A stretch of 64,000 nt of DNA from Chloroflexota bacterium (GTDB taxonomy: Bacteria; Chloroflexota; Anaerolineae; Anaerolineales; Anaerolineaceae): NCBI GenBank assembly GCA_012517865.1, contig JAAYUC010000033.1:1-64000 (forward strand), given 5' to 3'. The notes beneath the pieces were generated by a model. It saw only the letters and a program-made list of their open reading frames with translations, did no database searches and was not told where the DNA came from. Made by a program: the position numbers and the translations under genes. Below are positions 16,321-23,922 of this stretch, piece by piece. Numbering within the stretch: the first letter of the stretch is position 1; each line of letters starts with the position of its first letter.

Positions 16321-17604
16321 ATGGAACGAATTGTGAAAAGCGTCAAGGGCACGCGGGATTTTTACCCTGAGGAGATGGCTGTCCGCAGGTGGTTGGTATC
16401 CAAAGTGGAAGAGGTTTCCTCCGCCTTTGGCTACCAGGCGTACGACGGTCCCTGCCTTGAAACCATTGACCTTTATGCCGCAAAATCCGGCGAAGAGTTG
16501 GTAAAAGAACAGGCATTTGTGTTTCCTGACCGCAGCGGTGAGAACATCGCGCTGCGGCCTGAGCTTACTCCGACGCTGGCGCGCATGGTGGCATCACGGC
16601 AAAATGAACTGGTTTTTCCCTGCCGTTGGTGGTCATTCGGGCCATTTTGGCGTTATGAACGCCCGCAAAAAGGGCGCACCCGCGAATTCTTCCAATGGAA
16701 CATAGACCTGATTGGCTCTGACCACATCTCCGCGGACGCGGAACTTATCGCCGTCGCGGCGGAATTCCTGCGCGGTGTCGGGCTGAAGCCTGACCAGGTA
16801 AAAATCCTGATTAACGACCGCCGGCTGATGGACGCAGAACTCTCCCGCATCGGCATCCAGGCGGAGCTGAAACCCGCTGTGCTGCGCCTGATTGACCGGA
16901 TTGACAAGCAAACCGCGGATGTGTGGGATAGAAACGCGCTTGAACTGGGATTAAACTCTGAGCAGCTGGAAGCGCTAAAGTCTTTATTGAGCAACACGGA
17001 CCTTTGGCAGCAGTCCAGAGAGCTTTCGGCGCTGTTTGCCAGCCTGGAAGCCCTGGGAGTGCGCGAATATACCGCTTTTGAACCAAAAATCATCCGCGGG
17101 CTGGATTATTACACCGGCACGGTCTTTGAAGCCCGCGACACAACCGGCAGCTTCAGGGCTATCCTGGGCGGCGGGCATTACGCCAATCTGGTAGGTGATG
17201 TTGGCGGCAGGCCGCTGCCCGGCGTGGGCTTTGCCATGGGCGACGTTGTCATTCTCCTGCTCCTGGAATCCCTGGGCCTGATTCCTGCGGTGAATGCCGC
17301 GGCGGATGCTGTGTTTGTGTCTGTATTTGACGAAAACTGTCAGACCATTTCCAGCCGCGTATCTGCGCGCCTGAGAAGAGCTGGTTTTAAGGTTTTGACT
17401 TATCCAGGCACAGAAAAACTTGCCAAACAGCTTAAATACGCAGACAGGCTGGGAGCGCGGGCGGCATTGGTGATTGGACCCGATGAAATCGCGCGCGGCG
17501 AAGTCGTTCTGAAAGACCTTGCAAGCCGGACCCAGCAGGTGGTGCCCGAGGCGGAACTGGAAAACCAGCTCGCGCGCATCCTTGCGCAGCGCCCAGCCCT
17601 GTGA
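16321..17604 (+). CDS. hisS: Histidyl-tRNA synthetase
   Basis: A 427-residue class II synthetase charging tRNA-His. It begins with KGTRDFYPEE, the HisRS signature. Further motifs are the class II motif 2 region FWRYERPQKGRTREFFQWN, the histidine-specific GLDYYTGTVFEA, and the motif 3 region GVGFAMG. A C-terminal anticodon-binding domain (about 330-427) is present, so this is the synthetase and not the HisZ paralogue. The glycine-rich loop reads GGGHYANL where many homologues have GGGRYDGL. The tRNA-His gene follows 18 bases after the stop, so enzyme and substrate RNA may be co-transcribed. Confidence 0.95.
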   Translation: MERIVKSVKGTRDFYPEEMAVRRWLVSKVEEVSSAFGYQAYDGPCLETIDLYAAKSGEELVKEQAFVFPDRSGENIALRPELTPTLARMVASRQNELVFPCRWWSFGPFWRYERPQKGRTREFFQWNIDLIGSDHISADAELIAVAAEFLRGVGLKPDQVKILINDRRLMDAELSRIGIQAELKPAVLRLIDRIDKQTADVWDRNALELGLNSEQLEALKSLLSNTDLWQQSRELSALFASLEALGVREYTAFEPKIIRGLDYYTGTVFEARDTTGSFRAILGGGHYANLVGDVGGRPLPGVGFAMGDVVILLLLESLGLIPAVNAAADAVFVSVFDENCQTISSRVSARLRRAGFKVLTYPGTEKLAKQLKYADRLGARAALVIGPDEIARGEVVLKDLASRTQQVVPEAELENQLARILAQRPAL

Positions 17605-17622
17605 TAGAATGACCGCCTATAT

Positions 17623-17695
17623 GGTGCCTGTAGCTCAACGGCAGAGCGCCTCACTGTGGATGAGGAGGTTGAGGGTTCGAAACCGTCCAGGCACC
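17623..17695 (+). tRNA. tRNA-His (anticodon GTG)
   Basis: A full cloverleaf is visible. The acceptor GTGCCTG pairs with CAGGCAC, with the tRNA-His-specific extra G(-1) at 17623 opposite C73 at 17695. The D arm is GCTC/GAGC, the anticodon stem CCTCA/TGAGG with loop CTGTGGA (anticodon at 17656-17658), and the T loop TTCGAAA. The T stem GAGGG/CCGTC has one internal G-G mismatch. CCA is not encoded (the next bases are CAA). Confidence 0.96.
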
Positions 17696-17697
17696 CA

Positions 17698-17717
17698 AAC
17701 ACCCCGCGAGGGGTGTT
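17698..17717 (+). terminator. Hairpin after tRNA-His, probable terminator
   Basis: An 8-bp stem AACACCCC/GGGGTGTT with a GCGA tetraloop directly follows the tRNA. The tail ATTAAAT is only weakly T-rich, so termination may be inefficient or the hairpin may aid processing. Confidence 0.6.
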
Positions 17718-17837
17718 ATTAAATCCCTGCGCATTAAGCACTAAAAGTGACTTCTTCCTTTTTGGAATCTTCCGGGTTTCTGATACGATAGTCCTCAGAG
17801 GGCGGAATGAAAGGACAGACTGAATTGGTGGGAAATG

Positions 17838-17866
17838 TTGACCATCAGGTGATTTTATGGGATAAT
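17838..17866 (+). promoter_or_regulatory. Promoter of the ileS leader
   Basis: TTGACC (17838-17843), a 17-base spacer and GATAAT (17861-17866). Transcription would start near 17873, at the head of the T-box leader. Confidence 0.7.
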
Positions 17867-17872
17867 TTCATT

Positions 17873-18141
17873 TCGTTAAAGGCATTGATGGAAACGAGTA
17901 GGCCGGTCTGCTCCGTCAGCGAACCCGGGACAGTGCGAGCCGGGGCGGTAAGCCGAGCCCAAAATCCTTCCGGAGCCGCGAACTGAACGCCTGCGGGTCA
18001 GTAAGTGAGACGCACGGCTGCTGCGTTATTAGCAGCGATGTTTGCCCCTGTGGGTAAACCTGCTGAGTTGCCTGGAATTTTCCGGGAACCAGGGTGGTAC
18101 CGCGAGTTTTTGCTCGTCCCTGTTTTGGGACGAGCTTTTTT
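17873..18141 (+). promoter_or_regulatory. T-box riboswitch controlling ileS
   Basis: The roughly 270-base leader has the conserved T-box AACCAGGGTGGTACCGCG at 18087-18104. A strong intrinsic terminator follows: GCTCGTCCC/GGGACGAGC around TGTTTT, then six Ts, at 18112-18141. Uncharged tRNA pairs with the specifier and the T-box bulge, favouring the antiterminator. A candidate Ile specifier ATC lies at 17964-17966 in the GC-rich first domain, but I cannot fold the stem I reliably. The gene immediately downstream is ileS, as expected. Confidence 0.92.
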
Positions 18142-18151
18142 GTGGAGGAGT

Positions 18152-21100
18152 ATGTTTAACCCTGTTTCACCAAAGTTAAATGTCAAGGTCCTGGAAGAAG
18201 GCATTTTGCGTTTCTGGAAGATGAATGAAGTTTTTAAAAAGTCTTCCGATGAGCGCAAAGACCGCCCGCCTTTTGTCTTTTTTGAGGGTCCGCCAACCGC
18301 GAATGGAAAACCCGGCATTCACCACGTGTTGGCGCGCGTGTTCAAGGATATGTTCCCGCGGTATAAAACCATGAACGGGTATTACGTGGACCGCCGGGGA
18401 GGGTGGGACACGCATGGGCTGCCTGTTGAAATTGAGGTAGAGAAGAAGCTCGGTTTCACCAATAAATCTCAAATCGAAACCTACGGCATCGAAAAATTCA
18501 ACGCGCTGTGCCGGGAATCCGCCTTTGAAAGGATTCAGGATTGGGAAAAACTGACGGAACGCATTGCTTACTGGGTGGACCTTGAGCGCGCTTATGTCAC
18601 TTACCGCAACGACTATATCGAATCTGTCTGGTGGCTGCTGAAATCCATCTGGGATAAAGACCTGCTTTATCAGGGATTCAAGGTGGTGCCTTATTGTCCG
18701 CGCTGCGGTACGCCGCTTTCGGACCACGAAGTGGCCCAGGGCTACCGCGACGCGGAAGACCCTTCTGTGTTTGTGCGTTTCCCTTTGGTGGATGAGCCCG
18801 ATACTTATCTGTTGGTCTGGACGACGACCCCTTGGACGCTGCCGGGCAACGTGGCAGTGGCAGCGCATCCGGAGGTGGAGTACGCGTTGGTCTCACGCGC
18901 TGACGGCATCAGCAGTGAGCGCTTGATTTTGGCGAAAGACCTCATCGACGCGGTGTTTGGCGATACCCCGGTGAAGGTGCTTAAGACCTTTAAAGGCCGT
19001 GCTCTAAAAGGGAAACGATATGCCCCGCTGTTCACTTTCCTCCCGACAGACAAACCGGCCTATTACGTCGTGAACGCGGAGTATGTCACCACTTCGGACG
19101 GCACAGGTCTGGTGCATATCGCTCCCGCGTTCGGAGCGGATGATATGGCAGTAGCCAAAGAATATGATCTCCCCGTGTTGATGACCATCACGGATGAGGG
19201 AAAGTTCAAAAAAGAGGTCTCTCCGTGGGCGGGCGTGTTCGTCAAGGACGCGGACCCTTCTATCACGGAAGAACTGGATAAACGCGGGCTGCTTCTCAAA
19301 GCGTCCCACTACACACATACCTATCCATTCTGTTGGCGCTGCAGCACGCCCCTGTTATATTTTGCCCGCCCGACCTGGTTCATCCGCACGAGCAGAATTA
19401 AAGACCGCCTCGTCGCGCTAAACCAGGAAATCAACTGGGTGCCGGAGCACATTAAGAACGGCCGCTTTGGCAACTGGCTGGAAAACAATATCGATTGGGC
19501 GCTGGGGCGGGATCGTTATTGGGGCACGCCGCTGCCCGTGTGGGAATGCTCGCACTGTCATAAGCAGCGCTGTGTCGGTTCCGTCGCGGAGTTAAGCGAA
19601 CTATCCGGCCGCGACCTCTCCAGGATGGACTTGCACCGGCCCTTTATCGACAGCGTGCAGTTTACCTGCATGGACTGCGGGCAGGGTACCATGCGGCGCG
19701 TGAAGGAATTGATTGACGTGTGGTTTGATTCCGGAGCGATGCCAGTGGCGCAGTGGCATTACCCGTTCGAAAATATCGAAGAATTTAAGCAGCAGTTTCC
19801 TGCTGATTTCATCTGTGAGGCAGTTGACCAAACCCGCGGGTGGTTTTATTCCCTGTTGGCCATCAGCGCGCTCGTTTTTGACAGCATTTGCTTTAAGAAT
19901 GTTATCTGCCTGGGGCTTATCCTGGACGGGGAGGGACAGAAGATGTCCAAATCCCGCGGGAATGTGGTGGACCCCTGGGAGGTCATCAACCAGCACGGCG
20001 CGGACGCTGTCCGATGGTATCTGTATACTTCCAGCCCCTCTGGCAACGAACGCCGTTTCAGCGCGGACCTGGTGGGGGAGGTGCTGCGTACTTTCAGCCT
20101 GACGCTGTGGAACACCTATTCGTTTTTTGTCACGTACGCCAACCTGGACCAGTGGAAGCCGGATATGGATGTCATCCCGCAATTCACACAGATGGATTAC
20201 TGGCTGCTTTCCTCATTGAATGCGCTGGTGCGGGATGTGACCGCGGCGTACGAAGCTTACGATGTGCTGGGAGCGACCAGACCAATTGAAACTTTTGTGG
20301 ACCAGCTCTCGAACTGGTATCTGCGGCGGTCCCGCCGGCGTTTCTGGAAGAGTGAATCGGACGGAGACAAAGCCGCGGCGTACGAAGTGCTTTACACAGC
20401 GCTCACCACGCTGGCTGGATTATTGGCGCCAACCATGCCATTTATGGCAGAAGAGCTTTATCAAAACCTGGTGCGCAGAGTGAACAAGGACGCGCCAGTT
20501 TCAGTTCATCTGATTGAATGGCCTAAAGCTGACCCAGCGAAAATCAACGAAAAACTGAACCGCGATATGGCTCTTGTGATGCGCCTGGCTTCCTTGGGGC
20601 ATGCAGCTCGCAACAAATCCAATATTAAGGTTCGTCAGCCGCTGGCGGGGGTATCCTTTGCCATGGGTTCCGCCGAAGACGGCGAACTGGTCGAACGGTT
20701 TAAAGACGTGCTGATGGATGAACTGAATGTCAAGTCTGTGCGCCTGCTCAGCGGCGCGGGGGAAGCTGTGGATTATCGGATAAATCCGCTGCCCAAGCAG
20801 CTTGGACAAAAGTATAAGAATCTCTTCCCAAAGATTCGTGAAGCGATCCTGGCTCTTCCGGTTCAGGAAAGCGCCCAAAAGCTGCTGGAGGGCATCAATC
20901 TGGTTGTAAAAGTGGATGGGAAATACTACGAGATTCAACCGGATGAAGTGGAAGTGCATACCACCGCGCGGGAAGGTCTGGAAGTGGCCTCCGATGGGCC
21001 ATACATGGCAGCGTTGGATATTCATCTGACGCAGGAACTGATTTATGAAGGGCTGGCGCGCGAATTCATTCGGCGCGTGCAAACCCTGAGGAAAGACGGC

Positions 21101-21301
21101 GGATTGGATATCAGCGACCGCATTCGTCTGCATTACACGGCCACGCCGCAGCTCAGCGCGGCCGTCAGCGCCAGCGCGGAATTGATTAAAGCCGAAACGC
21201 TGGCAGTCGAGCTGGAAAATATTGAAGAAGGCGGTACCTGGATTAGTGCCAGCGACAGCTTTGACAATGAGCAGCTCACCATTCGCATTCAGAAAGCGTA
21301 A
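18152..21301 (+). CDS. ileS: Isoleucyl-tRNA synthetase
   Basis: A 1049-residue class I synthetase. The frame is open from 18005, but that part is T-box leader. ATG 18152 follows GGAGGAG, with unusually short spacing, and gives MFNPVSPKLNV, a typical IleRS start. Motifs are PTANGKPGIHHVL (HIGH equivalent), the editing-domain stretch TTPWTLPGNVA, DVWFDSGAMP, and KMSKS in GQKMSKSRGNVVDP. The C-terminal tRNA-binding region is complete. The length and layout match the long, eukaryote-like IleRS class that lacks a C-terminal zinc finger (my reading). It is followed closely by lspA. Confidence 0.97.
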   Translation: MFNPVSPKLNVKVLEEGILRFWKMNEVFKKSSDERKDRPPFVFFEGPPTANGKPGIHHVLARVFKDMFPRYKTMNGYYVDRRGGWDTHGLPVEIEVEKKLGFTNKSQIETYGIEKFNALCRESAFERIQDWEKLTERIAYWVDLERAYVTYRNDYIESVWWLLKSIWDKDLLYQGFKVVPYCPRCGTPLSDHEVAQGYRDAEDPSVFVRFPLVDEPDTYLLVWTTTPWTLPGNVAVAAHPEVEYALVSRADGISSERLILAKDLIDAVFGDTPVKVLKTFKGRALKGKRYAPLFTFLPTDKPAYYVVNAEYVTTSDGTGLVHIAPAFGADDMAVAKEYDLPVLMTITDEGKFKKEVSPWAGVFVKDADPSITEELDKRGLLLKASHYTHTYPFCWRCSTPLLYFARPTWFIRTSRIKDRLVALNQEINWVPEHIKNGRFGNWLENNIDWALGRDRYWGTPLPVWECSHCHKQRCVGSVAELSELSGRDLSRMDLHRPFIDSVQFTCMDCGQGTMRRVKELIDVWFDSGAMPVAQWHYPFENIEEFKQQFPADFICEAVDQTRGWFYSLLAISALVFDSICFKNVICLGLILDGEGQKMSKSRGNVVDPWEVINQHGADAVRWYLYTSSPSGNERRFSADLVGEVLRTFSLTLWNTYSFFVTYANLDQWKPDMDVIPQFTQMDYWLLSSLNALVRDVTAAYEAYDVLGATRPIETFVDQLSNWYLRRSRRRFWKSESDGDKAAAYEVLYTALTTLAGLLAPTMPFMAEELYQNLVRRVNKDAPVSVHLIEWPKADPAKINEKLNRDMALVMRLASLGHAARNKSNIKVRQPLAGVSFAMGSAEDGELVERFKDVLMDELNVKSVRLLSGAGEAVDYRINPLPKQLGQKYKNLFPKIREAILALPVQESAQKLLEGINLVVKVDGKYYEIQPDEVEVHTTAREGLEVASDGPYMAALDIHLTQELIYEGLAREFIRRVQTLRKDGGLDISDRIRLHYTATPQLSAAVSASAELIKAETLAVELENIEEGGTWISASDSFDNEQLTIRIQKA

Positions 21302-21316
21302 CTGAGGAAGGTAGTT

Positions 21317-21841
21317 TTGCTGAAAACCAAACTAAAATCAAATTTGCTGTTGATTGGCATCGCGCTGGTTATCATCGTATTGGACCAGCTGACAAAATTT
21401 ATCATCCGTCAGAACCTGTCGCTGGGGCAGGCCTGGCTGCCTTTCCCGCCTTCGGATTTCTTCCGCATTGTGTACTGGCAGAACACTGGCGCGGCTTTTG
21501 GTACGTTTCAGAACGGAAACACGGTGCTAAAAGTGTTCACCTCGGTGATTATCCTGGTAATCCTGTTCTATTACCAGACTATCCCGCCGGCTCATAAATT
21601 CATTCGTCTTTGCCTGGCCATCATGCTGGGGGGCGCTGTGGGCAACCTGATTGACCGCTTCAGGTTGGGGTATGTGCTCGATTTTATCGCCGTGGGCAGG
21701 TTTCCGGTTTTTAACGTGGCGGATTCGTGTGTGACGGTCGGGGTTGGGCTGTTAATCCTGGCGATGTATCTGGAAGAGAAGAAGACGCACCCCTCAGGTA
21801 TGCCCGGCGCGGATTCTGACCAGAGCCAGGCACAGGAATAA
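21317..21841 (+). CDS. lspA: Lipoprotein signal peptidase (signal peptidase II)
   Basis: A 174-residue membrane aspartyl protease that cleaves prolipoprotein signal peptides. It has four hydrophobic segments and the catalytic aspartates in GNLIDRFRLGYVLDFI and PVFNVADSCVTVG. QNTGAAFG is the other family signature. The start is a TTG at 21317 with GGAAGG upstream, 15 bases after ileS. The ileS-lspA-rluD order is common in bacteria. Confidence 0.95.
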   Translation: MLKTKLKSNLLLIGIALVIIVLDQLTKFIIRQNLSLGQAWLPFPPSDFFRIVYWQNTGAAFGTFQNGNTVLKVFTSVIILVILFYYQTIPPAHKFIRLCLAIMLGGAVGNLIDRFRLGYVLDFIAVGRFPVFNVADSCVTVGVGLLILAMYLEEKKTHPSGMPGADSDQSQAQE

Positions 21842-21854
21842 AGCAGGCGCTTCG

Positions 21855-22781
21855 ATGAAATCCACGGTTACTTTGCTCCGATACGAAAAAGCTGAACCCG
21901 CGCGGCTGGATAAATTTCTGGCGGAATCACTGCCGGCGTATTCCCGTTCTTTATTGCAGGAACTCATTGCGGCAGGCAAAGTCCTGGTGGACGGTGGGGT
22001 TTGCTTGAAGGCTGCCCTGAAACTGGCAGCCGGGCAAAACGTTTCGGTGGAGCTTCCCGCGCAAGAGGAGAATGGCATCCTGGCGGAAAACCTGCCCCTG
22101 GATATCATTTATCAGGATGCCAACACCATTGTGATTAACAAACCGGCGGGGATAATTGTCCATCCGGGCGCCGGCCATACCACCGGCACGATTGTGAATG
22201 CTGCCCTGTACCGCTGGCCGGATATCCGCCAGGTGGGCGAAGCGCAGCGCCCCGGCGTCGTGCACCGATTGGATAAAGAGACTTCCGGCGTCTTGGTGCT
22301 TGCCCGCACCCAGAGCGCCTATGAATGGCTGGTACGGCAATTTAAGTCCCGAAAAACCGAAAAGTACTATCTGGCGCTGACAGACGGGCATCCGCCCACG
22401 CCCACCGGTAGAATTGAAGCCGCGGTCGGGAGAGACCCAAAATTCCGGCAGCGGATGGCGGTGGTTTACGAAGGGAAAGGCCGGAAAGCGGTTTCGGAAT
22501 ATCACACGGTACAAAATTTTCGCAATCACGCGCTGCTGGAAGTGCGCCCGCTGACAGGACGCACTCATCAAATCCGCGTCCACCTCGCTTATCTCGGCTG
22601 CCCCGTGGTCGGCGACCGCGTATACGGCCACCGCAAAGCCTCCCTTCCACTGGGACGCTTCTTTTTGCATGCCGCCAGGCTCAGGATTATCCTGCCCGGA
22701 GAGAAAACCGCGACTGAATTTCAGGCGGTCCTGCCCGAGGACCTGACGCTGGCGCTTAACACTCTTTCCTCTCAGGAGTAA
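21855..22781 (+). CDS. rluD: 23S rRNA pseudouridine synthase, RluD family
   Basis: A 308-residue protein with an N-terminal S4 RNA-binding domain (LDKFLAESLPAYSRSLLQELIAAGKVLVDG) and a pseudouridine synthase domain. The catalytic aspartate is in HRLDKETSGVLVLA, and RPLTGRTHQIRVHLAYLG is the family C-terminal signature. It probably modifies the helix 69 region of 23S rRNA, although RluC-type specificity cannot be excluded from sequence. It starts 13 bases after lspA. Confidence 0.93.
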   Translation: MKSTVTLLRYEKAEPARLDKFLAESLPAYSRSLLQELIAAGKVLVDGGVCLKAALKLAAGQNVSVELPAQEENGILAENLPLDIIYQDANTIVINKPAGIIVHPGAGHTTGTIVNAALYRWPDIRQVGEAQRPGVVHRLDKETSGVLVLARTQSAYEWLVRQFKSRKTEKYYLALTDGHPPTPTGRIEAAVGRDPKFRQRMAVVYEGKGRKAVSEYHTVQNFRNHALLEVRPLTGRTHQIRVHLAYLGCPVVGDRVYGHRKASLPLGRFFLHAARLRIILPGEKTATEFQAVLPEDLTLALNTLSSQE

Positions 22782-22783
22782 AT

Positions 22784-23830
22784 ATGCGCGTCTATGATTT
22801 TCGTTCCGATACAGTCACAAAACCGACGCCAGTGATGCGCCGGGCCATGGCGGAGGCCGAGGTCGGAGATGACGTTTACGGCGAAGACCCGACCATTAAT
22901 CGTCTGGAGGCGCGTGCGGCAGAGCTGCTCGGCAAGGAAAGCGCGCTTTTTGTGACCTCAGGCACGATGGGGAACCTGCTGGCAGTGTTGGCCTCTTGTG
23001 AGCGGGGTGCGGAGGTAATTATGGGCCGGCAGGGGCACACCTTTCTTCACGAAGCCGGCGGTGTCTCAGTGCTGGGCGGGGTATCGATGCATACCGTTCC
23101 AAACCAGGCGGACGGCAGCCTTGCCCTGGAAGACCTGCAAGCCGCTTTGCGCGACCCGTCGGATTTTCATGAGCCTGTCTCGCGCATGGTCATATTGGAA
23201 AACACGCAGAACGCCTGCGGCGGCCAGGCACTAAGCCCGGAGTACAGCGATAAAGTTGGGGCGTTCGCGCGCCAGAATGGACTGTTGCTTCACATTGACG
23301 GCGCGCGAATCTTCAACGCGGCGGCTGCGCTGGGGGTTCCTGCCGCGGAGCTGGCCCGTTCCGCGGATTCCATCACCTTTTGCCTGAGCAAGGGCTTGTG
23401 CTGCCCGGTCGGCTCAGTTTTGTGCGGCAGCCGAGGTATGATTGCCAAGGCCCGCCGTCTGCGGAAAATGCTGGGCGGAGGGATGCGCCAGGCGGGCATT
23501 CTGGCTGCCGCGGGATTGATAGCTCTCGATACGATGATTGACCGCCTGGAAGAAGACCACCGCAGAGCGCGTCTCTTGGCTGAAGGATTAAGAACGGTGC
23601 CGGGCTTGCGCATAGATAAAGGGACACCTTACACCAACATGGTATATCTGGTATTGGAACCTGATGTTCGTGCGGATGCCGCTGAAATTGTGTCGCTGTT
23701 GAAAGAGCGAGGAGTGCTCATCGGGGATACCGGCAAGCGTACTTTTCGGCTTGTAACCCATCATGATATCGATGACGAAGCGCTCGAGGTTTGCGTTCAG
23801 GAATTTTCCCGGGTGATGCGTTCCCTGTAA
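22784..23830 (+). CDS. ltaE: Low-specificity L-threonine aldolase
   Basis: A 348-residue PLP enzyme cleaving threonine or allo-threonine to glycine and acetaldehyde. It starts MRVYDFRSDTVTKPTPVMRRAM, the family hallmark, and has DDVYGEDPT and the cofactor lysine in FCLSKGLCCPVGS. It begins 2 bases after rluD. Acetaldehyde from this reaction is a plausible substrate for the AOR encoded at 35780-37666, although that link is only speculation. Confidence 0.94.
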   Translation: MRVYDFRSDTVTKPTPVMRRAMAEAEVGDDVYGEDPTINRLEARAAELLGKESALFVTSGTMGNLLAVLASCERGAEVIMGRQGHTFLHEAGGVSVLGGVSMHTVPNQADGSLALEDLQAALRDPSDFHEPVSRMVILENTQNACGGQALSPEYSDKVGAFARQNGLLLHIDGARIFNAAAALGVPAAELARSADSITFCLSKGLCCPVGSVLCGSRGMIAKARRLRKMLGGGMRQAGILAAAGLIALDTMIDRLEEDHRRARLLAEGLRTVPGLRIDKGTPYTNMVYLVLEPDVRADAAEIVSLLKERGVLIGDTGKRTFRLVTHHDIDDEALEVCVQEFSRVMRSL

Positions 23831-23922
23831 CAGCCAGCATTATCGTCAGCCGTGTAAAAAGGTGGCATAATCATTCATATTTCAGGCTCATCCTTCCGAA
23901 AGGGTTGGTAGTATAGCGCCAC

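Noticed and set aside
18005..18151. N-terminal extension of ileS in the open frame from 18005
   Set aside because: It covers the T-box and terminator. The conserved IleRS N-terminus begins at ATG 18152 after a strong SD.
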